Below are positions 49,755 through 59,373 of a stretch of DNA of 64,000 nt, in pieces. The DNA lies in the NCBI GenBank assembly GCA_947576945.1, contig CANPTH010000008.1:29147-93146 (forward strand), in the 5' to 3' direction. The notes under the pieces are model-generated. The model searched no databases, had not been told where the DNA came from, and was given only the letters and a program-made list of their open reading frames with translations. The position numbers and the translations under genes are program-made. The stretch comes from an uncultured Lachnospiraceae bacterium. Its GTDB lineage: Bacteria > Bacillota > Clostridia > Lachnospirales > Lachnospiraceae. Each line of letters opens with the position of its first letter. Position 1 is the first letter of the stretch.

Positions 49755-50978
49755 ATGAAAAGAAAGATGATCGCCATGTTTCTGGCGGCTGCAATGACAT
49801 TTTCCCTGACGGCGTGCGGCGGCAGCGGCAATGCGGCAGACAAACAGGCCTCGGCTAAAGCGGAAGAGTCCGGCGGCGGTGGGGAGGAGACGTCCGGTTC
49901 GGATATCAGCCTTGCCATGATCACCGACTCCGGTGACATTACGGACCAGAGTTTTAACCAGACCACCTATGAAGCCTGTAAGGCGTGGGCGGAGGCCAAC
50001 GGCGTTGATTTTACCTACTACAAACCGGACAGCGATTCCGACGAAGCGCGTAACGCAAGTGTTGATCAGGCAGTAGCGGGTGGAGCGAATGTGATCATGA
50101 TGCCGGGATATATGTTTGCGGCAGCGGTGGTGGCGCAGTCGGATCTGTACCCGGACGTAAAGTTTGTCGCGCTGGATGTGAGCGCGGGCGATATCTGTGA
50201 AAAGGGTGTGGGCGAGGGTTACGATTACAACCCGGATAACTGGGACGTGACGGAATACTATAATACGGATAATGTATACTGCTGCACGTACCAGGAGGAG
50301 ATATCCGGTTATATGGCGGGATACGCGGCTGTCAAACTGGGCTATAAGCATCTTGGATTCCTGGGCGGCATGTCCGTACCGGCCGTTACCCGTTTTGGCT
50401 ACGGCTATGTGCAGGGCATCAATGATGCGGCGAAGGAGCTGGGAATCGCCGGGGAAGTGGAAGTTGAGTATGTGTGCGGCGGCCAGTTCTACGGCGACGC
50501 GGACATTACGGGAGCGATGGACACCTGGTATGGAACAAAGGGTGTGGAAGTCGTATTTGCCTGCGGCGGCGGTATCTTTACTTCCGCAGCCGAAGCGGCA
50601 GTCAAAACCGGCGGTAAGGTGATCGGTGTGGATTCCGATCAGGCGCCGATCATCGACCAGACGCAGGAAGGGCTGACGGTCACCTCCGCCATGAAGGGAC
50701 TTTCCACCACAGTAAATACGGTGCTTACCGACATTCAGGACGGCAAGTGGTCGGATTATGCGGGCAAGATCGACAATCTGGGAATGGTTTCCGAGACCCC
50801 GGAGGAGAATTTTGTGCAGCTTCCCACAGCAAGCACGCAGTGGGGAGACGGCTTTACGGAAGAGGATTACAAGACGCTCGTGAAAGCGATCTATAACGGA
50901 GAAGTTAAGATCTCCAATGATATTTCGGCTATGCCGGCGACAGATGTCAAAGTGACTGATTACGGCAGTATCAAATAA
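49755..50978 (+). CDS. BMP-family nucleoside-binding lipoprotein
   Basis: A 407-residue lipoprotein with lipidated C21 (SLTAC), a glycine- and glutamate-rich linker (22-50) and a PnrA/BMP domain: LAMITDSGDITDQSFNQTTYEACKAWAEANG, ANVIMMPGYMFAAAVVAQSDLYPDVKFVALDV, HLGFLGGMSVPAVTRFGYGYVQGINDA and GVDSDQAP. BMP proteins bind purine nucleosides such as inosine and guanosine. Its ATPase and two permeases follow, and a purine nucleoside phosphorylase gene lies at the end of the same block. Confidence 0.93.
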   Translation: MKRKMIAMFLAAAMTFSLTACGGSGNAADKQASAKAEESGGGGEETSGSDISLAMITDSGDITDQSFNQTTYEACKAWAEANGVDFTYYKPDSDSDEARNASVDQAVAGGANVIMMPGYMFAAAVVAQSDLYPDVKFVALDVSAGDICEKGVGEGYDYNPDNWDVTEYYNTDNVYCCTYQEEISGYMAGYAAVKLGYKHLGFLGGMSVPAVTRFGYGYVQGINDAAKELGIAGEVEVEYVCGGQFYGDADITGAMDTWYGTKGVEVVFACGGGIFTSAAEAAVKTGGKVIGVDSDQAPIIDQTQEGLTVTSAMKGLSTTVNTVLTDIQDGKWSDYAGKIDNLGMVSETPEENFVQLPTASTQWGDGFTEEDYKTLVKAIYNGEVKISNDISAMPATDVKVTDYGSIK

Positions 50979-51037
50979 CACAGCGGTATCCGGCAGCAGC
51001 CGGACAACGGGCCGTACTTGGAAAGAAACAGTCCAGA

Positions 51038-51081
51038 AGACCAGAGGAGCGGATATAGTCTGCTCCTCTGTTGTCTTTTTT
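51038..51081 (+). terminator. Intra-operon hairpin after the BMP gene
   Basis: AGAC-CAGAGGAGC pairs with GCTCCTCTG-TTGTCT, followed by TTTTT. It lies between the binding-protein gene and the ATPase gene, so it probably lets the lipoprotein be made in excess of the transporter. Confidence 0.8.
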
Positions 51082-51087
51082 GGGGGA

Positions 51088-51237
51088 ATCAGGGAAGCGG
51101 AAAAAGCAAAAAGCGAAAAAAGAAAAAAGCAGAAAAAGCAAAAGCAGCAAAAGCAGAATAACATAAAAAAGCAGAAGAAAATGTAGAAAAAAAGTAGAAG
51201 AGGAAAGAGTAGAAAAGGGAGAGGAGGCAGAAGGAGA
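51088..51237 (+). repeat. Purine-rich low-complexity tract
   Basis: About 150 bases almost without C or T, dominated by A with AAAAAGC and AGCAGAA-like units, running into GGAGGAGG-like sequence before the ATPase start. It probably arose by slippage. The plus strand is single-stranded-like RNA and would stay unfolded. Confidence 0.8.
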
Positions 51238-52779
51238 ATGGCTGAGTATGCGATTGAGATGCTGAACATCACGAAAAGGTTTCCGGGGATCATTGCCAAT
51301 GATAACATTACCCTGCAGCTGAAAAAGGGTGAGATCCATGCCCTTCTGGGTGAGAACGGGGCCGGAAAATCCACACTGATGAGTGTGCTTTTCGGATTGT
51401 ATCAGCCGGAGGAGGGCGAGATCCATAAGGACGGGAAGAAGGTCACGATCAATGACCCCAACGACGCCAACGATCTGGGAATCGGGATGGTGCACCAGCA
51501 TTTTAAGCTGGTGGAATGTTTCAGCGTTCTGGACAACATTATTCTGGGAGTGGAGACTACCAGGGGAGGGCTTCTGCAGAAGGATGAGGCGAAGAAGAAG
51601 GTCATGGAGTTGTCCGGCAAATATGGCCTTTCGGTGGATCCGGATGCGCTGATCGAGGATATCACGGTGGGGATGCAGCAGAGGACGGAGATCTTAAAGA
51701 TGCTGTATCGGGACAATGAGATCCTGATCTTCGATGAGCCGACGGCTGTGCTGACGCCGCAGGAGATTCAGGAGCTGATGACGATCATGCAGAATCTGGC
51801 GGCGGAAGGCAAGAGCATTCTTTTCATCACGCATAAGCTGGCGGAGATCATGCAGGTGGCGGACCGCTGCAGTGTGCTGAGAAAAGGCAGGTACATAGGA
51901 ACGGTGGATATCAAAGACACGACGCCGGAAAAACTTTCGGCGATGATGGTTGGACGTGACGTCAATTTCGTGGTGGAGAAGGAACCTGCCACACCGGGCG
52001 AGGTGGTGCTGGAGATCAAAGATATGACGGTGGCCTCGAAGCGGCATAAAAACAACGCCGTGAACAATGTATCCATGCAGGTGCGCAGAGGGGAGATCGT
52101 CTGTATCGCCGGCATCGACGGCAACGGACAGACGGAATTCGTCTACGGCCTGTCGGGACTGGAGCCTTTAAAGAGTGGCGCCATCGTGATGAACGGGCAG
52201 GACATCACCCACATGACGATCAGACAGCGGCTGACTTCCGGCATGAGCCATATCCCGGAGGATCGGCATAAGCACGGGCTTGTTCTGGATTATTCACTGG
52301 AAGACAATATCGTGCTGCAGCGGTATTTTGAGCCGCGGTTTACAAGTAAAGCGGGTTTCCTGAAAAGAAAAGAGATCAGGGAGTATGCCAACGGGCTGAT
52401 CGAACAGTACGATATCCGTTCCGGTCAGGGGCCGATCACCAAATCCCGTTCCATGTCCGGCGGCAATCAGCAGAAGGCGATCATTGCCCGCGAGATCGAC
52501 AAGGATCCGGAGCTTCTGATCGCGGTGCAGCCCACCAGAGGACTGGATGTGGGAGCCATCGAATACATTCACAAGCAGCTTGTGGCGCAGAGGGACGCGG
52601 GCAAGGGCGTGCTGCTTGTCAGTCTGGAGCTGGACGAAGTGATGAATGTGTCGGATCGGATTCTGGTGATGTATGAAGGCGAGATCGTGGGAGAATTTGA
52701 TCCGAAAGAGGTTACGGTGGAGGAATTGGGGCTTTACATGGCCGGTTCCAGAAGAAAGGAGGCAGGCAGACATGCATAA
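51238..52779 (+). CDS. Nucleoside ABC transporter ATPase (two domains)
   Basis: A 513-residue double ATPase of the NupO/RbsA type. Domain 1 has Walker A GENGAGKST (about 40-48) and Walker B ILIFDEPTAVL; domain 2 has the degenerate GIDGNGQTE, a good signature MSGGNQQKAIIAREI and LIAVQPTRGLD. Only one of the two sites is likely fully active, as in RbsA. It energises the permease pair encoded next, whose first gene overlaps its stop by 8 bases. Confidence 0.94.
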   Translation: MAEYAIEMLNITKRFPGIIANDNITLQLKKGEIHALLGENGAGKSTLMSVLFGLYQPEEGEIHKDGKKVTINDPNDANDLGIGMVHQHFKLVECFSVLDNIILGVETTRGGLLQKDEAKKKVMELSGKYGLSVDPDALIEDITVGMQQRTEILKMLYRDNEILIFDEPTAVLTPQEIQELMTIMQNLAAEGKSILFITHKLAEIMQVADRCSVLRKGRYIGTVDIKDTTPEKLSAMMVGRDVNFVVEKEPATPGEVVLEIKDMTVASKRHKNNAVNNVSMQVRRGEIVCIAGIDGNGQTEFVYGLSGLEPLKSGAIVMNGQDITHMTIRQRLTSGMSHIPEDRHKHGLVLDYSLEDNIVLQRYFEPRFTSKAGFLKRKEIREYANGLIEQYDIRSGQGPITKSRSMSGGNQQKAIIAREIDKDPELLIAVQPTRGLDVGAIEYIHKQLVAQRDAGKGVLLVSLELDEVMNVSDRILVMYEGEIVGEFDPKEVTVEELGLYMAGSRRKEAGRHA

Positions 52780-53911
52780 AAATTCCGGTAAAAAGGAGAA
52801 TATTCTGAGAAACAGCGCTTTTCAGACGATCATCGCATCGCTTCTGTGCATCGTTCTCGGGCTTTTCGTCGGCTATATTGTGTTGCTGATCATCAATCCG
52901 GCCGGTGCGGGAGAAGCTATTGTGGCGATCATGAAGAATTTCCTGTACTACCCGAGCGCTGCGGCTGCGACCAAGTACCTGGGAACCACGCTGGTAAAGG
53001 CATCGGCGCTTTTGATGTGTTCCCTGTCTGTACTGTTTGCCTATAAGGTGGGACTTTTTAATATCGGCGCTGCCGGGCAGTATGTTGTGGGTGTGGGCGC
53101 CTGCCTGTATTTTGCGCTGCGCTTCAATATGCCCTGGTATGTGTGCCTGATCGCGGCCATCGTGACGGCGGCGCTGGTGGGCGGTATCTCAGGAGCCCTT
53201 AAGGCGTATTTCAACGTGAATGAAGTGATCTCCTGTATCATGCTCAACTGGATCGGCCTCTACAGCGTCAACATGCTGTTGTCGCAGGTCAAGGAGCAGT
53301 CCACGCCCTACACGAAAGCGCTGGTGAGCGCCAACAAGAGCGCCCTGCTGCCGAATCTGGGGCTGGATCAGATTTTTTCCAGAAATGAGTTCGTGACGTT
53401 GGGCCTGCCGCTGGCAGTGGTGATGGCGCTGGCCGTATGGATCCTGCTGGAAAAGACGAAATTCGGTTATGAATTAAAGGCTACGGGTATGAACAAGCAG
53501 GCTGCAAAATACTGTGGTATGCGTGAGAAGAGAAATATCATCCTGACCATGATGATCGCAGGAGGTTTGGCGGGCTTCGGCGCGGGCATCTTCTATCTGA
53601 CGGGGATCGAGCAGTGGATGGTGCAGCAGACGGCGGTTCCGGCCATGGGCTTTAACGGAATCGCGGCGGCGTTCCTGGGCGGGCTGAATCCCATCGGCAC
53701 CGTTTTTTCCTCTTATTTTATTCAGCATATTACAAGCGGCGGCACCTATGTGGATAAGACAATGTACTGTACACAGATCTCGGATCTGATCTCCGCCTTT
53801 ATCATCTATCTGTGCGGATTCGTACTTTTCTTCCGGCTGTGGCTGAACAGATTCCTGGATAAAAGGGATGAGAAGCCGGGCAGGAATGGGCAGAAAGGAG
53901 GGAAAGCATAA
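52772..53911 (+). CDS. Nucleoside ABC permease 1 (NupP type)
   Basis: A 379-residue permease with about ten helices, of the BPD_transp_2 group: LIINPAGAGEAIVAIMKNF, KVGLFNIGAAGQYVVGVGACLYFAL, YFNVNEVISCIMLNWIGLYSVN and GMNKQAAKYCGMREKRNIILTMMIAGGLAGFGAGIFYLTGIE, all typical. ATG 52772 overlaps the ATPase stop; the frame stays open further upstream but has no domain there. It overlaps permease 2 by one base. Confidence 0.93.
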   Translation: MHKNSGKKENILRNSAFQTIIASLLCIVLGLFVGYIVLLIINPAGAGEAIVAIMKNFLYYPSAAAATKYLGTTLVKASALLMCSLSVLFAYKVGLFNIGAAGQYVVGVGACLYFALRFNMPWYVCLIAAIVTAALVGGISGALKAYFNVNEVISCIMLNWIGLYSVNMLLSQVKEQSTPYTKALVSANKSALLPNLGLDQIFSRNEFVTLGLPLAVVMALAVWILLEKTKFGYELKATGMNKQAAKYCGMREKRNIILTMMIAGGLAGFGAGIFYLTGIEQWMVQQTAVPAMGFNGIAAAFLGGLNPIGTVFSSYFIQHITSGGTYVDKTMYCTQISDLISAFIIYLCGFVLFFRLWLNRFLDKRDEKPGRNGQKGGKA

Positions 53912-54852
53912 TGTTGTTATTGATTCAGTATACTTTGATATTCGCTTCTGTTCTGGTGCTGGTGGCGCTGGGCGGATGCTTTTCGGAGCACAGCGGCGTG
54001 GTGAATATCGGTCTGGAAGGTATCATGGTCATCGGTGCGCTGGGCGGCGCCCTGATGATGAAATATGTGCCGGCCGGTCTGGCGGCCCCGGCGGTGATTC
54101 TGCTGGTGATCCTGTCCAGCGTTCTGATCGGGATGCTTTTCTCACTGCTGCTTGGCGTTGCGGCGATCCGGTTCAAGGCGGACCAGACGCTGGTGGGAAC
54201 GGCTCTCAATCTGCTGGGACCGGCAGCGGCGGTGGTTCTGGTGCGGGCCATCAATACGGCGGAGAGCGTGGACAACGTATCTTCCACCGTGGCTTACGGC
54301 ACGGCAAAGAAGGCGTTTATTGTCAATATCGGAAGATTTGAATTTAACTGGTTTATGGTGATCGCGTTGCTGCTTCTGGCCGTATCCTATATAGTATTGT
54401 ATAAGACCAGATTCGGACTCAGACTCTGTGCGTGCGGGGAACATCCGCAGGCGGCGGATTCTGTGGGCATCAATGTGTATAAGATGCGGTACGCCGGTGT
54501 GCTGATCTCCGGCGCGCTGGGCGGCCTGGGCGGGCTGGTGTACATAACGGCGGGCGTAAGTGAGTGGAAGTTTGAAAACGGTGTGGCGGGATTTGGATTC
54601 CTGGCGCTGGCGGTTATGATCTTCGGACAGTGGCGGCCGGTGAATATCGGTCTGGCGGCGCTGCTGTTCGGGCTGTTTCGGGCGTTGTCCAACGTCTATA
54701 CTGGATTTGACGCGCTGGTGGCCTTGAAGCTGCCAAGCACAATTTACAATATGCTGCCCTATATCATATCGCTGATCGTACTGGTGTTTGTCTCCGGTAA
54801 GTCGAGAGCGCCGAAGGCGGAAGGAATCCCCTACGATAAGGGACAAAGATAG
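53911..54852 (+). CDS. Nucleoside ABC permease 2 (NupQ type)
   Basis: A 313-residue permease: CFSEHSGVVNIGLEGIMVIGALGGALMMKY, ADQTLVGTALNLLGPAAAVVLVRAINTAESV, GLRLCACGEHPQAADSVGINVYKMRYAGVLISGALGGLGGLVYI. It is the second half of the channel. Its ATG is at the end of the permease 1 stop (TAATG), so translation is coupled. Confidence 0.93.
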   Translation: MLLLIQYTLIFASVLVLVALGGCFSEHSGVVNIGLEGIMVIGALGGALMMKYVPAGLAAPAVILLVILSSVLIGMLFSLLLGVAAIRFKADQTLVGTALNLLGPAAAVVLVRAINTAESVDNVSSTVAYGTAKKAFIVNIGRFEFNWFMVIALLLLAVSYIVLYKTRFGLRLCACGEHPQAADSVGINVYKMRYAGVLISGALGGLGGLVYITAGVSEWKFENGVAGFGFLALAVMIFGQWRPVNIGLAALLFGLFRALSNVYTGFDALVALKLPSTIYNMLPYIISLIVLVFVSGKSRAPKAEGIPYDKGQR

Positions 54853-54920
54853 GGAGCAGAAGGTAAGAAATAAACTGATCATTTTAAGAAGAGAGGCCGG
54901 ACAGAAAGGAAAGTCGATCA

Positions 54921-55538
54921 ATGAGTAGAAAAAGCATGAAAATAGTCCTGGCGGTAGTCGGGATTGTGATGGTAGGTATGGGGGTGGCATTCAATGCCGC
55001 CGCCGCGCTGGGAAATGATCCGGTGGGAATCGTGTATGACGGGATCAGAAATACGGCGCAGCTGTCGGCGGGACAGCTGGGAATGGCCTCCAATATCGTG
55101 AATATTGTGCTGATGATCCTGGTATTTTGTCTGGACAGACATTATGTGAATATCGGAACTTTTATCTATGTGGTTCCCTACGGTGTGGCAGTGGATTTGG
55201 GCGGAAGGCTGTATGCCGCTTTGTTTCCGGCACAGACGACCGCATTCCAGATCGCAGGAGCGGCGCTTGGCTGTCTGCTGCTCTATACGGGTGTTGCCCT
55301 GTTTATAGCGGCGGATATCGGGCTGGACCCTTTTACGGGCGTGGTCATGGTGATACGTGATAAGGTCAAAGGGCAGTACCGGACGGTGAAGATCGGTTTT
55401 GATATCTGCTGCATCATTCTGGGGGCCGTGCTGGGCGGAAAACTGGGGGTGATCACGATCCTGACGGCACTGTCGGCGGGACCGGCAATCCAGTTTTTGT
55501 CGGACGGCATGAAGAAAAGAATGAAAACGGACGGCTGA
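54921..55538 (+). CDS. YczE/YyaS/YitT-family membrane protein
   Basis: A 205-residue protein with about five helices. NAAAALGNDPVGIVYDGI and the second ALFIAADIGLDPFTGVVMVIRDK mark the YczE/YitT family, in which the G-x-DP loop is repeated. Its role is unknown; in Bacillus yczE lies near surfactin genes. Here it sits 68 bases after the nucleoside transporter and 40 bases before a Crp-type regulator, so a link to nucleoside use is possible. Confidence 0.85.
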   Translation: MSRKSMKIVLAVVGIVMVGMGVAFNAAAALGNDPVGIVYDGIRNTAQLSAGQLGMASNIVNIVLMILVFCLDRHYVNIGTFIYVVPYGVAVDLGGRLYAALFPAQTTAFQIAGAALGCLLLYTGVALFIAADIGLDPFTGVVMVIRDKVKGQYRTVKIGFDICCIILGAVLGGKLGVITILTALSAGPAIQFLSDGMKKRMKTDG

Positions 55539-55577
55539 CACGATTAGAAAGATATGCCTGAGAAGGGAGGAAGACTC

Positions 55578-56306
55578 ATGGAACAGAAAGCCTTGTATGA
55601 AGAATTTCCGTTTCTGAGGGATGTTGGCAGGGAAAGGCAGGAACAGTTTGAGGAATATTTTAAGAGTGCGCCCGGATGGCTGATGGGCGCGCTCCATAAG
55701 GAAGAGTTGAAGAAGGGCACGGTCTTTATCAGGGAGGGAGAGCAGGCGGACACTATTTATTTCCTGGTAAAAGGCATTGTGGGAGCGACGGATTACCGCA
55801 TCTACGGGACACCCTATGATTTCATGCAGTATGACAAGGCCTATGCCTTCGGCGGTATGGAATTTATTATGGATTACGACCTTTACAGGACGACGCTGCG
55901 GGCTATGACGAACTGCACGGTGGTGAAGATCTCCCGGGTCATGTTTGAGAAATGGATGTATTCCGATATCAGAGCCATGAAATACGAGGCCAAGCAGGTA
56001 GGGGAATATCTGCTGGAAGAGGGACGAAACAGCAGACTGTTCCTTTTTATGCAGGGGGCGGACAGACTGGCGCTGCTGCTTGTGGAACGTTATGAGAAAT
56101 ACCAGAAGAACGGCTGCCTGCACATGAAAGGCAGCCAGCGCGATCTGGCTGATGTGACGGGCCTGTGCGTGAAGAGCATCAGCAGAGGGATCAAGAAGTT
56201 TATGGAGGACGGCCTATTGACAAAAGAAGGCAAGCAGATCGTGATCAACAGGAGGCAGTATGAAGGGTTGAAGCAGATGGTGTCGGAAAAGGTCGATCTG
56301 GAGTAA
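55578..56306 (+). CDS. Crp/Fnr-family regulator
   Basis: A 242-residue regulator with a cyclic-nucleotide-fold N-terminus (about 15-130: LKKGTVFIREGEQADTIYFLVKGIVGATDYRIYGTPYDFMQYD) and a C-terminal HTH_Crp (about 170-235: MKGSQRDLADVTGLCVKSISRGIKKFMEDGLLTKEGKQIVI). It lacks the Fnr cysteine cluster. It is encoded between the nucleoside importer block and the phosphorylase, so it may sense a purine-related signal. The start is ATG 55578 with AGGGAGG ahead. Confidence 0.9.
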   Translation: MEQKALYEEFPFLRDVGRERQEQFEEYFKSAPGWLMGALHKEELKKGTVFIREGEQADTIYFLVKGIVGATDYRIYGTPYDFMQYDKAYAFGGMEFIMDYDLYRTTLRAMTNCTVVKISRVMFEKWMYSDIRAMKYEAKQVGEYLLEEGRNSRLFLFMQGADRLALLLVERYEKYQKNGCLHMKGSQRDLADVTGLCVKSISRGIKKFMEDGLLTKEGKQIVINRRQYEGLKQMVSEKVDLE

Positions 56307-56343
56307 GTGGGAAATTTTGAATGTTTCGAAATGGAGGTTAAAA

Positions 56344-57165
56344 ATGAGTAGGATTTATGATAAACTGGAAGTGTGCATGAAGAGCATCAGGAAGCAGACG
56401 GACTTTAAGCCGGAGACAGCGTTGATCCTGGGATCGGGGCTGGGAGACTATGCGGATGAGATACGCATCGAGCAGACAGTCGCCTATACGGAGATCGAAG
56501 GGTTTCCCGTATCGACAGTGGCGGGCCATAAAGGAAGATTTGTATTCGGCTATGTAAAAGAGAAGCCGGTGGTCATCATGCAGGGAAGAGTGCATTACTA
56601 TGAAGGGTATCCCATGGCGGATGTGGTGCTGCCCACAAGACTGATGGGACTTATGGGGGCGAAGAAGCTGATTCTGACCAATGCGGCCGGCGGTGTGAAT
56701 CCTGACTATCGGCCGGGAGATTTCATGCTGATCACGGATCATATCACGACAGGTGTGCCCAGCCCGCTGATCGGCGCCAATGCCGATGAACTGGGCGTAA
56801 GATTCCCGGATATGAGTGAAGTATACAGCCTGCGGATGCGCGGAATTATAAAGCAGGAAGCGGCAAAGCTGGGCATCGGATTGAGAGAGGGTGTCTATGT
56901 GCAGCTGACCGGACCGGCCTATGAGACTCCTGCGGAAGTCCGTATGTGCAGAGGCTGGGGAGGCGACGCAGTGGGTATGAGCACGGCCTGTGAGGCGATG
57001 GCAGCCAGACATATGGGAACGGAAGTGTGCGGTATTTCCTGCATCACCAATCTGGCGGCCGGCCTGTCGAGTGTACAGCTGGACCATAAGGAAGTGCAGG
57101 AGACGGCGGACCGGGTGGCAGGGCAGTTCAAGGCGCTGGTCACGGCGGTGGTCAGCAGTATATAG
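56344..57165 (+). CDS. punA: Purine nucleoside phosphorylase
   Basis: A 273-residue trimeric-type phosphorylase that splits inosine, guanosine and deoxy forms with phosphate. Motifs: ALILGSGLGDYADE, VAGHKGRFVFGYV, MQGRVHYYEGY, LTNAAGGVNPDYRPGDFMLI, TGPAYETPAEVRMCRGWGGDAVGMSTACEAMAARHMG. It completes the route from the nucleoside importer encoded upstream. The start ATG 56344 follows GGAGGTTAAAA; the few bases before it resemble the tail of the dispersed 5'-UTR element. Confidence 0.95.
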   Translation: MSRIYDKLEVCMKSIRKQTDFKPETALILGSGLGDYADEIRIEQTVAYTEIEGFPVSTVAGHKGRFVFGYVKEKPVVIMQGRVHYYEGYPMADVVLPTRLMGLMGAKKLILTNAAGGVNPDYRPGDFMLITDHITTGVPSPLIGANADELGVRFPDMSEVYSLRMRGIIKQEAAKLGIGLREGVYVQLTGPAYETPAEVRMCRGWGGDAVGMSTACEAMAARHMGTEVCGISCITNLAAGLSSVQLDHKEVQETADRVAGQFKALVTAVVSSI

Positions 57166-57275
57166 CAATATGTGGAGTATAGACGGATATACAGTGATGT
57201 GCCGCCATATGCAGCAGCATACGGCATACGGCGGCGCTGATCGATGTATTGTGGGTTATACCAGGGGAGGTATGT

Positions 57276-57932
57276 ATGGAAAAGGCGTCAATACAGGCGT
57301 TTCGATTTGTGGACAGTAAGACGTACAGGCGGAAGGAACATTTTGAATATTTCAGCGGACTGGCTTACCCGTATGTGGGACTTACTGTCAATGTGGATAT
57401 CACGAAGCTGCAGGACAGGATCAAGGCCGATCAGCTCCCTTTTTTCCTCACAATCTGTTATTGTGTATCCCGGGCGGCCAACAGAGTGCCAGAATTCCGG
57501 CAGAGGATTCTGGACGGAAAGATCGCAGAGTTTGCAAGATGCAAGACCTCCCATACGGTGGCATTGGAGGACGGCACGTATTGTTATTGTACCTTGGAGG
57601 ATGATATGCCTTTTACAGAGTATATCGTTTATGCGGCCGGGGCACAGGAGGAGGCGAAGAGACAGGGGTCGATCGCAGAGACGGAAGAAGATATTTATGA
57701 CAGATTCTTTATCTCCACACTGCCATGGGTTTCCTATACTTCTTTGATCCAGCCCGTACCGATCCCGGCGGACAGCAACCCGCGCATTACCTGGGGGAAA
57801 TATTTCCGGCAGGGAGAACAGACGCTGCTGCCGGTGTCAGTGCTGTGCCATCATGCGCTGGTAGATGGACGGCATATCGGGGATTTCTATAGATACCTGG
57901 AAGAGGAGATGTCTCTGCGGCTGCCTGACTGA
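57276..57932 (+). CDS. CAT-fold acyltransferase (chloramphenicol acetyltransferase-like)
   Basis: A 218-residue protein of the classical CAT family and length. The catalytic motif is CHHALVDGRHIGDFYR with H193 as base and D197, and N-terminal YRRKEHFEYF and LTVNVDIT are family features, as is LPWVSYTSL near 149-157. It may acetylate chloramphenicol or another hydroxyl substrate. Many clostridial members have no shown resistance role. ATG 57276 follows GGGGAGG. It lies 110 bases after the phosphorylase. Confidence 0.82.
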   Translation: MEKASIQAFRFVDSKTYRRKEHFEYFSGLAYPYVGLTVNVDITKLQDRIKADQLPFFLTICYCVSRAANRVPEFRQRILDGKIAEFARCKTSHTVALEDGTYCYCTLEDDMPFTEYIVYAAGAQEEAKRQGSIAETEEDIYDRFFISTLPWVSYTSLIQPVPIPADSNPRITWGKYFRQGEQTLLPVSVLCHHALVDGRHIGDFYRYLEEEMSLRLPD

Positions 57933-58035
57933 CCGGCACAAATTCTGTGTCCGGCGGATAGAGCTGAGCCTGTCAATTGAAGGCAGTATTATCGGATAAC
58001 AATGGTGTAGGCTGAGAAGAAGGGGGTAGAGACAA

Positions 58036-59193
58036 GTGGGAAGTTTTACTTATCTGGATGATTTCCTGAAAGAACATGTGAAAAGAGGACCTGCAGGATG
58101 CGGCTGTGCCGTGGCCCAAAACGGTGAACTGTTGTATGAAGGCTATTACGGCTATGCAGATCTGGAGAAAGGAAAACCGATCACGCCGGACAGTATTTAC
58201 AGGCAGTTTTCCATGACGAAAGTAGTGGTATGCACAGCGGCGATGATGCTGTTTGAGCGGGGACGGTTTCTGATGAACGATCCGATTTATGAGTATTTTC
58301 CGGAATGGAAACATACGATGGTAGCGGAAGAGGGCGAGGACGGCGCATTCGTAATCAGACCGGTCAAAAGTCCCATCAGGATCAAGGACTGCTTCTCCAT
58401 GGCGATGGGAATCGGATATGACGGGGAGGATTATACCCACAGGATGATGAAGCAGGTGCGCGCCAATCTGGCAGAAGCAGTGGGAGATTATACGCTGCGT
58501 CAGGATATTCATGCCATGGCACAGGTGCCTGTCAGGTTTGATCCGGGTACGCATTTCCTCTATGGTTTCGGACATGAGCTGGTGGCCGGGCTGATCGAGG
58601 TGGTATCGGGCAGGAAGGTCAGCGAATTTCTGCAGGAGGAGATTTTTGATCCGCTGGAGATGTGCAGCACCGGATACCGTTATTTTGGTGATACAAGAGA
58701 GCGGATGGTGACGCCTTACAGCATGACTGAGGACGGAAGCCGGGTGCCGGTAACGGCTATGTTCGATGAGCGGCATGAACCGGATGCGAAGTATGAAGCG
58801 GGCGGAGCAGGATTATTTTCCACGGTCAGGGACTACCTTACCTTCTCACAGATGCTGGCCTGCGGTGGAAGCTTTAAGGGACAACAGATCGTTGGGCGTA
58901 AGACCATTGACCTTATGCGCTCCAACCTGATGAATGAACAGCAGATGAAAGACTTTACCAACTCTTATCTGGATGGATACGGATATGGGTACGGTGTGCG
59001 TACCATGATGCATCCCGGCGCAGGCAGCAGCACATCGGTGGGAGAGTTTGGCTGGACCGGAGCGATGGGCACTTATGTTTCCATTGATCCGTCGGAAAAG
59101 GCATCGGTAGTCTATATGCATAATCTGGATCCGAATATGGAAGAGTATACACATATCCGTGTGCGGAATATGGCATATGGAGCCTTAGAATAA
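58036..59193 (+). CDS. Beta-lactamase-fold serine hydrolase
   Basis: A 385-residue serine hydrolase of the class C/EstB type. Catalytic S59-M-T-K62 and the tyrosine in HFLYGFGHELVAG are clear; the third motif could be GWTG (about 340). No signal peptide is seen, so it is cytoplasmic or non-classical, and a role as an esterase or peptidase is more likely than penicillin resistance. The start is GTG 58036 with AGGGGG upstream. A terminator follows. Confidence 0.85.
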   Translation: MGSFTYLDDFLKEHVKRGPAGCGCAVAQNGELLYEGYYGYADLEKGKPITPDSIYRQFSMTKVVVCTAAMMLFERGRFLMNDPIYEYFPEWKHTMVAEEGEDGAFVIRPVKSPIRIKDCFSMAMGIGYDGEDYTHRMMKQVRANLAEAVGDYTLRQDIHAMAQVPVRFDPGTHFLYGFGHELVAGLIEVVSGRKVSEFLQEEIFDPLEMCSTGYRYFGDTRERMVTPYSMTEDGSRVPVTAMFDERHEPDAKYEAGGAGLFSTVRDYLTFSQMLACGGSFKGQQIVGRKTIDLMRSNLMNEQQMKDFTNSYLDGYGYGYGVRTMMHPGAGSSTSVGEFGWTGAMGTYVSIDPSEKASVVYMHNLDPNMEEYTHIRVRNMAYGALE

Positions 59194-59216
59194 AAGGGAA
59201 AGACAACAAGATCTGG

Positions 59217-59263
59217 AAAGCCGCAAAAGTACGTGATTATTACGTTATGCGGCTTTTCTTTTT
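59217..59263 (+). terminator. Terminator after the serine hydrolase
   Basis: AAAGCCGCA and TGCGGCTTT pair around an inner ACGT/ACGT stem, followed by TCTTTTTG. Confidence 0.82.
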
Positions 59264-59373
59264 GTTGAAAGACACCGTTCTTTACAAGGCAGGCAAAAAA
59301 AGATATACTATTAGGCAGGAAATGACAGGTAATATTTTCTCTGCGGCAGCAGGGTGGGAAGGTTGCAGACCTT

